A DNA stretch of 64,000 bases from Buddleja alternifolia. Its lineage: Eukaryota; Streptophyta; Magnoliopsida; Lamiales; Scrophulariaceae. The position numbers and the translations under genes were made by a program. The stretch covers positions 16,480,708-16,544,707 of the forward strand of contig CM033391.1 in NCBI GenBank assembly GCA_019426215.1. The letters run 5' to 3'. Positions 46,085-57,952 of this stretch are shown here, piece by piece. Under the pieces are notes generated by a model that saw only the letters and a list, made by a program, of their open reading frames with translations, did not search any database and was not told the origin of the DNA. Every line of letters starts with the position of its first letter. Within the stretch, counting starts at the first letter, position 1.

Positions 46085-47630
46085 GCTTATCTTGTTTTAT
46101 TTCCATGCCTGTTTCGTTCTGTTTTTTTTTTATCTATCTATGTGTTTCTCGTTTTTGTTCGTCTCGCTTTGTTTTCTTCTATTCTATCCAATGTTTGATG
46201 CTTTGTATGGCTAGCACTTGTTTACCTATGTAGTGATCGACACAGTGATCGCCATCCTTGGACTCGATTGCCTTAAGTGGACTCGGTTTTGCTTTTCAGC
46301 TCCCCTATGGTGATGTGTACTTTACCCTTATTTTCTTCCGAACATTGGGGCCAATGTTCATGTTAAGTTTGGGGGGGTGTTTTAGATAACTCAGTCCAAG
46401 TTTGGGGGATGGCACACATCTACATGTGAGCTTGTGCATTTTGTGAATTTTTTTTAAAAAAAAAAAAAAAAAATTTTGGATAGAATTTCAACCCGTCACT
46501 TGATGAATTGAGCATGGTTAACGTGAATACATGGTATGCATTCTCTATCAATTTGGTTTTTAATGGCTATACACGCAATTCCTTGTTTGTGGGACCCTAA
46601 ACATGACTAGATTATCTTTAAGATGTTCACATACGCACATAAATCAAGGGTAGAGGCGTTGAGTGGGCAACCATTTTGAAACACTTAAATGCTTGATCCC
46701 GAAAAATATCGACTTAGAATTTTCACATGAGTTATGAGTTGAGAATGTAGCTTCGTATGTTTAACAATAATAAAAAGAGGTGAACATTGGTATGACTGCA
46801 AAGGTCAGGCTTAATAGATACTGGGGGCGAATAGCACCATGCTTAGAATACTATACTCTTAAGCTAATTTGAGCTAGAGCTCAAGCCAATGCAAGTGTTA
46901 AGTGAATAAGGACCTAGTTTGATTTTGTGGCCTTTGACACTCGAGCGATTAAGCTCTTAGGAATGTCTCTACATTTGATACCCGAAAGCCGTCTGGTTTA
47001 GGAGTTATTGGCCTAAAGCTCGTTACAAGGGTGTCATAGAAAGCCTAAGAGGATCGAACATTGCACATGGTCTAGCCTCTAATGTTCGAGTTGAAAGTGC
47101 ATAAGTTAAAGCCGAAAGTGGAATGAAGTGATGAATTTTTAAGTGGCTATGAAGTTGTATGCAATTCTCGTACCATGTGAATAATCAAAAGTTGATAAAT
47201 ATGGGGTTAATGCTTGAAAAGTGGTAAGAATGCCACTCGACTATAATACTTGAGATTTATTACACTACACCCTTAGGATGATCTTTTCGATGTTAAGGCG
47301 TAACATGAGCAAGTGGGTGACGTGTATATATATGTAACTTGAGCTTAAACAGGTGAATTCATACCATTGTGTGCTATTAATCATTGTAATTTACGTTGAG
47401 TGATCGGGGTTGAAAATCTTTCGATTTTGTGGGTATATCGTCTGCAAACCCTCACGAGACTATAACTCGTCCTTTGAGGTAACTCAAGGGTTCAAAGGCT
47501 TGTTGCATCCGCTAAATGCAACCGCTTGCTCCACGAAAGTGAGTTGTGTAGTTTCTTTTCTTTTACCTCCCTGTTTTTGATGATGAGCTCGTATCCTATG
47601 CCTTCTCTTACTCGAGGTCGAGCAATAGAT
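46085..47630 (+). other. Athila-type 3' untranslated region
   Basis: About 1.5 kb, non-coding, with a T9 and an A19 tract near 46448-46475 and two internal copies of the AAGTTTGGGGG polypurine motif (46365 and 46398). Confidence 0.75.
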
Positions 47631-47644
47631 AAGTTTGGGGGTGT
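47631..47644 (+). promoter_or_regulatory. Polypurine tract before the 3' LTR
   Basis: AAGTTTGGGGGTGT immediately before TGATAAG of the 3' LTR; the priming site for plus-strand DNA synthesis. Confidence 0.85.
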
Positions 47645-49368
47645 TGATAAGAGGCATTTTTACGTGTTTTTAAGCCCATGAGACTTATGCTATGGATTCA
47701 TTTATTGCCTAAATCATGCCACATTTGCGTTTAATCGGGCTGTTAAGTGATTACAGGTGATAAATGAAAGCATACGAAGAAACGAGGCGAAAAACGACGT
47801 ATAAAACAAGTTCAGGACAATTTGCTTCTGTCGACCACGCCCAGGCGCCAGTATGACCAAGCCCAGGCGCCGGACAAGATGCAAACAACGTCAACATTCT
47901 GCTTACCACGCCTAGGCGCCGTCCTATCCACGCCTAGCGCCGTATCTGCACCACTTTCCACGTTCGAGCGCTATTTCCGTATGTTTAGAGACCGAATTGG
48001 ATGAAGTTCCCTTCTACAATGTTGTATAAATATGTGTTAGCTTCAAATGAGGACTTGAATCATCCAAATCGGAGTTTCGTGGAGAGAGTTATGAATGAAA
48101 TACGATTGCTGCGCAGGACACATTGCATTTAATTTCAGCATTCTGTCAGCGGCGCCCGAGCGCCGTCATGCCCACGCCTAGGCGTGACCACACCCGAGTT
48201 TTGATTCCTTTCAGCCAAAAGATCATCATTTGATGGTGGAATGGAACATTTTAAGCCAAGAGGTCATCACATGTGTTGAGGGGATGTCATAAGTGTGTTT
48301 CTTGGTAGATCTACTTTATGGAATTTTTTACTACACACTTTAGAGTAGTGAAGGACACACTAGGGAGACACACACTAGGGAGCCCATCATTTTCTTGTCT
48401 TCTTAAGCCATTTTCTTCACTCTTGACCGAACACACCTTGGAAGGGGAGGCAGCTGGCCATTACTCTTCACCCATCATCATTCATCACCATTCTTCATCA
48501 CTTTTGAAGGGGAACAAAGAGAGAGGAGCTAAGGATTGAAGTTCAAAAGCAAGGATCCATCATCAATCAATTGAGGGAGTTTTAATTGCTTGCATTTACA
48601 TGTTTATTTCCATGAGTATGTATATGTTTGTATTAGATTTTCTTAAGGCCTTGATGAGAGGCTAATATTGTAGAACTAAGGCCATGTGAAGGCCAATTTA
48701 TGAATCAATATATGTGAAGTGAATTTTCGTATTAATTCTCATATTGCTTTGTGTGTTGATTTTGAGCTTTTATTACAATCATGTGCTTGATCACCATATG
48801 CTTGCTATCTTGCCTAGTCTAGTCATTCGAGAGAAGATAGATTAGGGTTCAATGGAATCAACTCATCATCCGAAACTAATGTGGAATTGCCCCTAGACAT
48901 AGGTAAAGATTTCCGGGTGCGGTTAGCCGGATTTATCCGGGGAAACTCTAGAACGTTAATGTGTGGTTATTGATTAGATTCTCGGATAGACATATTTAGA
49001 GAACCATCAATTAATCATAGGATTATTATGTGCCGAGACATCGGGTAATAATTATCTAAGGAATTTCCACCAAAGCAATAGGAGTCTAATAATTCGAAGA
49101 GTAGCTCATCTATATTGACGAGTAGATTCGGTTGTAGCATGTGCCTTAGTCATTTTATCATACGTGAGATTTAATCTATAGTTCGTTTCTCTTTGGTTCT
49201 TCACTTGCTTACTCGTTTTATTGCAATTTACTTTTGTCCATTTTCATTAATCATAAACTAAAATTCAAGTCTCCGTGGTTCGACAACCCGGACTTATTTT
49301 GTCCACTTTTATTACTACACACGACTAGTGCACTTGCTATTAAAAGCACGTTAGGTATTAGCGTGTCA
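47645..49368 (+). repeat. Athila-type 3' LTR
   Basis: 1724 bp. It is nearly identical to 36551-38231 but 43 bp longer because of two extra copies of the GCCCAGGCGCC/GCCTAGCGCC motif with spacer, at about 47848-47875 and 47920-47940. Confidence 0.96.
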
Positions 49369-49988
49369 TCTCGCAACTTTATGAGCCTTTCTTTCAGGTC
49401 CTTTTCCAGGTATGATCTGATCCTTACTATTTTTGTGGCATCTCCAGGTATGATTTTTATGCTCATGAGTTCTCCTATGGGCTCCACATGCGCAGATATC
49501 CTTTTTTCTGATTCTTCTCCTCCTTTTCCAGGTTTGCATTTTTTTGTCCGCCATCGTCCTATCTTCTCTTTTTAGCGATGTCAAATAGCATTTTCGTGCT
49601 GCATATTGATCTCCTGCTATTTCTCCTACTCCTTGGGTGTAGGGAATTTGATCATCATGTGAAGGATGGATAAAATTGCTCCAAATAGTATCAGAGTTGG
49701 CCTTCCTATAATTACATTATAAGCTGAGAGAGTATCTACCGCTAAGAATTTTACCAGTTTAGTTACCTTGTTTGGTGCTTTGCTCAATGACATGGGTAAG
49801 GTGATTTGTCTTATAGGTAAAATTGATTCTCCTGCAAAACCATATAGCAGGGTGTTTACAGCTTCCAATTTAGCATCCCCCAAAGTCATCTGCTTGAATC
49901 CTTGGTAGAAAAGGATGTCCACTGAACTCCCGCTATTGACGAACACCCTTTGCACATTATAATTAGCTATGGTGGTCTTGATGACCAA
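49369..49988 (-). pseudogene. Gypsy-outer protease and linker to reverse transcriptase
   Basis: The minus-strand frame 49626-49988 reads IANYNVQRVFVNSGSSVDILF and NVIIGRPTL: the protease of a Tat-like Gypsy, with asparagine in place of the catalytic aspartate (VNSG for VDSG). The region 49369-49620 carries the linker (TSLKREDR) in another frame and joins the reverse transcriptase across the Athila insertion. Confidence 0.82.
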
Positions 49989-51525
49989 GGCATCGTTATG
50001 CAGTTTCTGGATCGTTGAAGTGTCCTCCAGTCCAAAGTAAATTTCCTCCTGAGGACCATCCTGGCTGACATTTAGAAAGAATGCAGGGGCATTCTCCGCT
50101 TGCCAAGGAAAATGTCCCTGGTTTCTTGGCCCAGATCTTCCTAATTATTTTCCTGAAGCTCTTCCTCTTCCTCGACCTGGATACCATGATGTCCCTCTTC
50201 CTCTGAATGAAGATCCACTATTGTTATTATTTTTCACTGAATTATTGTTTATCAAAAACTCCTTTAAGCCTCCAGCTTTATCTAAATGTTCCAGCTCCAG
50301 AGCTAGCGCTCTACAATCGTCCGTGTGGTGACTAGTTTCCCGATGGTATCGACAATAAGGTCTATTTGAAGCATTCTAAGAGTCATTTCGTGCACTAGCT
50401 AGGCATCGTACTATGCCTTTATTTTCCACCTCCATCAATTGTTGCATTAAATTTTTTATTGCGGGAAAGGGAGGTCAAAATAATCCTCGACCTCCTATCA
50501 CGGGACCTTGAGAATGCCATCTGCTTAATCCACCATGCTTATGATTTCCCTAATTTTCACTTTCTTTCCTTTCCTTTCCTTTTTTATTTTCGCTCTCCTA
50601 GTCAATTGAGCATCCTCCATGTTGACATACTTTTCCGCCCAGCCAAGCAACTCTTCAAAATTTCCAGCTGGTTTTTTAGTTAAGGATTTGCACAAATCCC
50701 CCTCGCGTAGGCCATGCGTGAAAGCACTTGTGTTTAGGTCAGCAGTGGCCTATGGAACCTCCGGAGTATGGCATTAAAACTTTTTACATAAGATTGTAAA
50801 GTTTCGTCGCCTTTTTGCTTTATTTTAAATAGGCAAAGTGGGATTTGCTCATGCCTTTTACTGCTAGCAAATTGGTGGAGAAATTTTGTGCGGAATTCCA
50901 GGAAGGATCCAATAGATCCTTCAGGTAGCTGGTTGAACCATAACTGTGCTGATTTAGTCAGCGTTGTTAGGAACACCCGACATTTAATGACGTCCGAGCA
51001 TCTATGCAATAGAGCATAATTCCTGAAAGTGTACAAGTGATCCTCAGGGTCTGATGTACTATCGTAGGTCAACATGGAGTAGATTTTGAAATCTCATGGC
51101 AATTCTTCTTGCATTATGGAATTAGTAAACGGGATCCCTCGATCCGCATGTACTTTTCCTCCAGCTATCTTCTTTTCCATTTCCTTTATCCTTCTCGCTA
51201 TGAGATCCCATTGGTTTGTCATTTCCTTTATTTTCATACGCCCTCCTGGATTTCCTCCTAAAGAATGAATTGATTCATAGCTATTAACCTCCTCGTCCAG
51301 GTCCTTTTTTTCATCTTGTCGTGGGTGATGGCCTCCAATTTTTTACATCTTATTTTTCTTCCTACCTTGGAGGTAACATTCCTCCCTGGATTTTCTCTTC
51401 CTAAAATTCAGTGCATCGTATTTGGCGACTTTCCTCAGCAGTATATTTCTTAGGGGGTTCCCCATCTTCACATATATACACTTGTTCAGCAAATTCGATT
51501 CTCCCTGCTCGTTTTCCTGAGCCAT
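49989..51525 (-). pseudogene. Gypsy-outer gag
   Basis: The clearest part, 50734-51075 on the minus strand, reads SDPEDHLYTFRNYALL, RVFLTTLTKSAQLWFNQLP, FLEFRTKFLHQF and GDETLQSYVKSFN: the retrotransposon gag domain. Flanking parts (49996-50187 and 51343-51525) are in other frames or behind stops, so the gene is a pseudogene. A gag zinc knuckle is not clearly visible. Confidence 0.82.
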
Positions 51526-53120
51526 TTTCTAGAGTAAACTCCAAAGCAATATGAGTATTAGCATTTTGGTTACTTTCTGTTCCAGACTTCCTCCCATCCT
51601 ACCCGGACCATATGGATCCGGGATTTTGGTCGCGGCCTGAATGGCTGTGTCAATCATTTCTTGCAATTGTTCCTTGGTCAAGTGATAAGATGGCTCAATT
51701 TGCAGGGATTTTTTGATCCCACAACTGACGTTCCAGGTGATAGGGAAATTTATTTCCCACCCTCCGAGACTTTACCCCCATGTGCAATGGGGGTCTCCTG
51801 TAATTTGCCAATCAAGTGTCTAGTGAAAATGGCTGGGGTTTCAGGGGTGTTGTTACCTACGCTCTCCTGGAGTAACATCTCCTTATTTCCGACAACCTCC
51901 ATAGTTTTGTCTATTTCCTCGATATGTTGACTCGTGATCAAGCTTGTAAAAGAAAAGGAATTTGCAAAGACACGATAAAATGTTATCCACACTTTCAAAT
52001 TAGACTGTGAGCGGTTCATATAATGATATGATCGTGAGTAGGTCATCTAATGATCAGAGGCAGACAATGTTTGAAAGATTTCTGTTTGGATACTATGAAT
52101 GGTTTTTGTTTAGCTTTAACTTTATTCGCTTGTATTTTGAGATGCATGTTTTATTGAAGCTACGTTTATGTCACAGCGAAACAAAGATGTATAAGTTATT
52201 ACATGCTAACTAGGGTGAATGCTAGTAAGAATATAAAGCAAACTATCATAGAAATGAACTATCCGTTTGTACAGACAAGCTGGCGAGCTCCAATTTGAGC
52301 ACATAATTCTGACAGGTTTCAGATAGCTGAGTAGCAAGATAATTTGGAACATGCTTGTAGCACATTGAAACAGTATGCATACGTTCGCGCATATAAAAAG
52401 GAATATGGCAAGATTTTGCACATATTAAAGATATATCAGTGTTTTAACTCACACGAATCTGTTGTCCAGTACCGTAATCCTTCCCCGGGCTTGCACCTGG
52501 CTAGTATGCTACCGGGGGTTTTCCTTCCTTATTTCTACCATTTCTCCAAAATTCCATGCCCTTATACCACCGTGGAGTATGAGTGACTTGTATGTCTCAC
52601 CCCATCATGGGGATCAACCAAAAGGCTGTCCCTCCAACCTTATTTCTCCTAACCATCCTTATTTATTATGTTTTGAGAAATAGACTGTGAAGTCTCCAAC
52701 TTTATTTCTTCTTATCCATCTTTATTTCTTCTTTGGAGTGGGGGCTAGATAGATCTGCAACCGACTTTCCCCTGACTGGACGGATCCAAGTTACCCATCC
52801 ATTTGTTTTTTCCTAACCACTGTCTACTTCATGCCACTAACATCCCCTTATCTTCGATGCGTATGCAAGTGCAAATAATCATACAACCAAATGTACTTTG
52901 TAAAAAAAAAATGCATTGTATATGACATACCTTCTATGAAACAAATTATAGCATTCACGGAAGATAAACTTAAAACATGATAGCAAAAATAAACATAATA
53001 TTACTTAGCTTATGTTACATTTTTTAACCCTGCAAAGTAGGCTCACATTCTTCCTGGAATTTGTGTTGTGGCTCCATAGAGCAACATTCAACTCCAAGAA
53101 ATAGCATGGGCTGCTTTTCA
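51526..53120 (-). other. Gypsy-outer gag N-terminus and leader
   Basis: A 98-codon minus-strand frame at 51750-52046 (IDKTMEVVGNKEMLLQ) may be the gag N-terminus. Upstream, 51980-53120 holds no convincing gene; it is the untranslated leader, possibly with a small undetected insertion near 51980-52440. Confidence 0.45.
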
Positions 53121-53129
53121 CCTTAGAAT

Positions 53130-53870
53130 CGTCATCTCAACCAAGCAACATAGGCTGTTTCTCGCCCTGGAAACTTCATCTTTCTGAAGAACCATAGGCT
53201 GTTATCCCTGTGGAATCTTTCGACATTTTTTCTATAACATAGATGATTCCCTGCTCTAGAGATTTCTTGGATTTCCTTCTGCAAAGCTAGAGCAGCTCTA
53301 CAAACCAGCAAAGGCGATTCCTCGCCCTCGAAACTTCCTGATTTCCCTCCTGTAGAGCAAGATCGGCTTTGCAAACCAGCATGGTTGACTTCTCACCCTG
53401 GAATCTTCCTGACATTCCTCCTGCAGAACTACATCAGCTCTACGAACCAGTAAGGGCAATTCCTCGCCCTCGAAACTTCCTGATTTTCCTCCTGCTGAGT
53501 AAGATCGGCTATGCAAACCAGCATAGGTGACTCCTCGTCCTGGAATCTTCCTGACTATCTTCCTACAGAGCTAGATCGGCTTTACGAACTAGCAAGGGCG
53601 ATTCCTCGCCCTTGAAACTTCCTAGTTTTTCTCCTGCAGAGTAAGATCGACTATGCAAACCAGCATGGGCGAATCCTCACCCTGGAATCTTCCTGACTTT
53701 CCTCCTGTAGAGTTAGATCAAATCTACGAACCAACAAGGGCAGCTCCTCGTCCTTTAAACTTTCTGAATTTCCTCTGCAGAGCTACATCGGCTCTGCAAA
53801 CCAGCATAGGCAACTCCTCGCCCTGGAATCTTCCTCACTTTCTTCCTGTACACCTGGCTCGCAAATGCCT
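53130..53870 (-). repeat. Tandem repeat of about 72-bp monomers with dimeric (about 144-bp) periodicity
   Basis: About ten imperfect monomers, each with an 'aaccagca' word followed by a 'ctcctcgccc' word and a 'cttcctga' word. The word gcaaaccagca recurs near 53372, 53513, 53656 and 53797 (spacing 141-143), alternating with cgaaccagcaagggc near 53440, 53585 and 53728. Two monomer subtypes therefore alternate, as in a satellite higher-order repeat. It lies in the leader of Gypsy-outer. The left monomers (53130-53230) are more diverged. Confidence 0.85.
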
Positions 53871-54123
53871 TATTTTTTGGTCGACTATAGCTGCTAGCAC
53901 AACTTGAGCGGATGGAGTAGGGACTTGGGAGTTGAGAAACTCAATTGGGCTAAAAAATTCACTTGTATGGCAATGTTTTCGCAAACATCCTCAACTAAAA
54001 GTGAAATCTCATAGCCAATATATTTGATCTTGTCATGGAAGATAATAACTCAAATAAATTATGCCACTTGTTATGATATAAAATCAACTTAAAATAAATA
54101 ACAATTCTTACTAAAGAATCATC
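53871..54123. other. AT-rich leader of Gypsy-outer
   Basis: No feature seen. Confidence 0.4.
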
Positions 54124-54430
54124 TTTTTTTTTTTCATTTGAATGGTACAAATTTAATACATCAACGAAAAGCTCAAATACATAAAGTCAATAAAATCACA
54201 AAGAGTCACTTGAGGAAGACGTATCCACAGCAGTGGGCCTAGCAGGGCAGATCTATCAAGAAGGCATTCAAATGTGGCTCAATTTCCTCAATTCTAACAG
54301 CCCACTTGAGGCGGAAGGAATCCCCAGCTTTCAGTAAGACTGCCTAAATGTCCGAGGATGAAGTCCGGCCCCACATCAAGGTGACAGGATTCGAACCTAT
54401 GGCCAGTCCTTCATAAAACTCATATCCAGT
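54124..54430 (-). mobile_element. Candidate tRNA-derived SINE
   Basis: On the minus strand, a GGTTCGAATCC box (a perfect Pol III B-box type) at 54388-54398 follows a weak A-box-like stretch. About 250 bp of non-coding body follow, then a poly(A) of 13 at 54126-54138. That is the layout of a plant SINE inserted antisense in the Gypsy leader. I could not find a clean target duplication, and the 5' border is estimated. Confidence 0.45.
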
Positions 54431-54670
54431 AAGATTTATTTTACTCAAATTTAATTATGTAGAAAATGATGTCATGAACATATTCATAAATTTATTTATC
54501 TAAACATGTAGCTCCAATAATAATGATGCCAAAGTGATTAATACATATTTTCTTACACATAAAAGCAGATACATGAAAATAATAGAGAAAGATATCATCA
54601 AATCGTAGAGATCAAATAATGGCGTGACCATCACCATTTGGATTAAGATTTTCTCACGTCTTGAACTCAA

Positions 54671-54691
54671 TTTTCCACGGACAGCGCCAAT
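54671..54691 (-). promoter_or_regulatory. Gypsy-outer primer-binding site
   Basis: On the minus strand TTGGCGCTGTCCGTGGAAAA directly follows the LTR end (CGTGTATCA). GGCGCnGTCnGTGG is a common plant Gypsy primer-site pattern; the tRNA used is not certain. Confidence 0.75.
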
Positions 54692-55585
54692 TGATACACG
54701 TGGGATTTACAACAATAAATTTATATGGTAATAGTGAGAAATTGAGTATAATATGGGCATATAAAGTAGGGGTGGGCATTCGGTTCGGGTAATTCGGATC
54801 CCGAACCGACCCGATCAGGTTCGGGTAATTCGGTTCGGGTAATTCGGTTAAAAATCGGGTTCGGTTTATACCCGAACCCGAATATCACTGTTCGGGTTCG
54901 GTATCGGGTAGAGGTTTAATTTTGATCGGGTAATTCGGGTATCCGAATTACCCGATTTAATTTTTTTAAAATTAAATAATAAAAAAATATTAATACACAA
55001 TTCTATTCGGGTACCCATTTTCTATCATTTGTAGTTAAAAGTAGGAAGTCAATAGTACTTAAGAGTCAAATGTGGTGGCTGGTGGGTTATGACTCAACAC
55101 TAATACAAATTAATATTATATAATAAAAATATATATTATATTTTGTAAAGTTAACTACAACTTTACACATGAATGGAGTTGTCTGCCTCTGCCTCACCCT
55201 CACAGCCTCACCTCACGCACGCCTCCAACTCCAAGTTCCATTGTCACTCATTGCCGCCGGTCGCCGCCATTTTTACCCACTTCCGGTCGCCACCATCATC
55301 ATCGGCTGTCGGCTCTATAGTTTATACATATTTCTTTTAAGGTAAAAAATAAAATTACCCATTTTTTTAGAGAAAAAAGTTAATTATTATGACATGTTGA
55401 TGATTTGTTTAAGTAGTGGTGTAACATTGTATGATTTTAGTCCTAATTAATGATGTTCTTGGCTTATTGCACTTGTGCAATCCATTTATTGAAATGATAT
55501 TAAAGATTGTATTTTAAACTTGTTTTCTTTGATAATGTCTAATTTATGTATTTTTTTTCTATCATTTGTAGTTGTAGTCTTGTAG

Positions 55586-57952
55586 ATGTCGGATTCAATA
55601 TCACAATATCGCGGTGACTTTGGAGGAGGTCAATGTTCTGCTACTTCACCTAACTTAGGTGATGCTCAACCCGAGGTTAGTAGTGAAAATGTCAATATTG
55701 GTGTTGAAAAGAATATGGAGGGTGAGGGAGAAGAGGAACATGTTGAGGAAGATGGATTACCCACTTCTAGAAAACGAAAATTTGCTTCGAGGTCTAAATA
55801 TTGGATCCATTTTGTCAAATATTATTGCGAAACTGAGAAGATTCAAATGGCTAAGTGCAAATATTGTAAGAGGGATATTAAAGCCGACTCAAAAGCCCAA
55901 GGAACTAGGCCCCTCAAAAATCACTATAATTGTTGCAAAAAAAGACCTCCTAATTTTGAAATTGATGCAAATCAAACTCAATTGGCTTTTGAAATAAATG
56001 TCGAAGGTGAGAAAACCGGAAATCTTGTTAAATGGACTTTTAATCAAGAAAATGTTTCGGAGGCGTTGTCGGAGATGCTAATTATAGATGAACTTCCATT
56101 TAGCACAGTTGAGAGCCCTGGTTTCAAGAAATTTGTGTCTGTTGCTTGTCCTAATTTTAGGATTCCTTCACGTAGAACAATAACCAAAGATATTTATAAT
56201 ATCTATGCGAAGGAAAAAATAAATTTGAAAGTTTTTATTAAAGAGCATGCTCAGAGGGTTTGCATCACCACAGACACGTGGACATCTATTCAACACGTGA
56301 ATTATATGTGTCTTACTGCTCACTTTATTGACAAAAATTGGCTATTGCAAAAAAGAGTTTTGAATTTTTGTCCAATTTCCGGTCATAAAAGTGAAGAAAT
56401 AGGTAGAGGTGTTGAGAAATGCTTAATTGATTGGGGTATTGAGATGGTTTTTACTGTCACTGTTGATAATGCATCTTCGAATGATGGGGCAATTGTTTAC
56501 TTGAGAAAAAAGTTTGAAAATTGGGGCCAAAATGTTTTAGATGGAAAATATGTGCACATGAGGTGTGTTGCACACATAATTAATCTTGTTGTTCAAGATG
56601 GGTTGAAGGGAAAAGATGAACACGAGGCTATTTCTCGTATTAGAGGGGCCGTTAGGTACATTAGAAATTCTCCGGCTAGGTACAAGAAGTTTCAAGAGTG
56701 TGCTGAATATGCAAAATTAGAAACAAAAAAGTTGTTATCTCTTGATGTACCTACTAGGTGGAATTCGACCTACTTGATGTTGGACTCTGCCTTATGCCTT
56801 AGGAGAGCATTTGATGAGTACGAAGATGCAGAGGTTGCCTACACTACCGATCTTTCCAAGAAGCCATTTTATGGGGTGCCGATTGATTATGATTGGAATA
56901 GATCAAAATTCTTGTTGAGATTCCTACAACATTTTTATCTACTCACTTTGCGAATTTCTGGTTCATTACGTATTACCTCTAATCTTGTCTTTCATGAAAT
57001 AAGTGAGGTAAACTTGCTTCTTCGGGATTGGTTGAATAGTGATGACTTTGAACTAAGTGAGATGGCAAGAAAAATGAAAGAAAAATATGACAAATATTGG
57101 GGGTCAATTGAAAAGATGAACATGGTTTTGTATTATGCTGCGATTCTTGATCCACGTCAAAAATTGGAGTTCATTGAATTTACTTTTGATAAGATGTATG
57201 ATGATGTTGGAAAAAGTGACTCAATGAAGGACCAAGTGAGAAATGGTTTATTTGAGTTGTTTAATGATTATAAATTGAGATATGGTCATACAATTCAAGG
57301 AACTTCAAAAAGCCCTGGTACATCATCTAGTCATGTTTCTTCATCCTCTTCATCTCCATTTGAGAGTTCTAAGAATTCTATGAATGAGGTATCTGGTGAT
57401 CATCTAATGCCTCGTAAAGTTTCTCTACAACAAGAGTTTAGGATGTACAAGACTGGTGGAAAACGTGAGCATGTAAAGTCAGAGTTGGAAAAATATTTGG
57501 GCGAGGATGTTGAGGAAGATGATAAAGAAAGATTTGATGTGTTAAAATGGTGGAAAGTAAACAGTCAGAGATTCCCAATCCTCTCGAAGATGGCTCGCGA
57601 TGTATTAGTTGTCCCGGTCTCCACAGTTGCTTCAGAATCTTCGTTTAGCACAGGTGGTCGCGTTCTTGATTCATTTAGGAGTTCCTTGTCTCCTAAAATA
57701 GTTCAAGCCCTTATTTGTGGTCAAGATTGGCTTCGTATGAATTCCCAGCCAATAAATGTGGAGGAAGACTTACGTGAAGTTGAAACACTTGAAAAAGGTA
57801 ATTTTTATCTTCACTTTTTTCCTTTATTGTTTATTTGTTTCAACTTATCGCCTACTTTAATTTAATTGTATTCAATTTATACTAATAATTCTATAATTTT
57901 TTTTGTAGAATTGACAAAATTGGGAATTGATTCAACCATCATTGACATTTGA
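55586..57952 (+). CDS. hAT transposase, BED-finger, intact
   Basis: Exon 1 is 55586-57797 and exon 2 57909-57952, joined by a GT-AG intron (GTAATTTT...TTTTGTAG); the product is 751 aa. Without splicing the frame runs into the intron and stops at 57865. Residues 44-56 are acidic, and SRKRK at 61-65 is a likely nuclear signal. A BED zinc finger lies at about 68-120 (C91, C94, H113, C116). The RNase-H-like core shows TTDTWTS (D230), TVDNASSND (D294), a CVAH motif (C327-H330) and a conserved RWNSTYLML (W392). The C-terminal dimerisation domain, at about 650-720, has WWKVNSQRFP and ASESSFSTGGR, with E684 the probable third catalytic acid. A 5' leader intron is possible (GT at 55348 to AG near 55570). 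No stop or frameshift, unlike all neighbouring element genes. It would cut and paste this element and related non-autonomous copies. Confidence 0.96.

Larger units (their letters stand above)
36551..49368 (+). mobile_element. Athila-type Ty3/Gypsy element, full length, with a third ORF
   Basis: 12.8 kb. The LTRs 36551-38231 and 47645-49368 differ by few substitutions and two small indels. Perfect target duplication TCTCG at 36546-36550 and 49369-49373. A primer-binding site matches the plant tRNA-Asp type. Gag, protease, reverse transcriptase, RNase H and integrase run in Gypsy order with no chromodomain. A downstream sense ORF and a long 3' region end in the polypurine tract AAGTTTGGGGGTGT. 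It inserted into the pol gene of Gypsy-outer. The very similar LTRs imply a fairly recent insertion, but the pol frame carries several stops and two frameshifts, so it probably moved with help in trans or decayed since. Confidence 0.95.

Noticed and set aside
55659..55997. 112-codon frame within the transposase
   Set aside because: A shifted-frame shadow of the hAT transposase.
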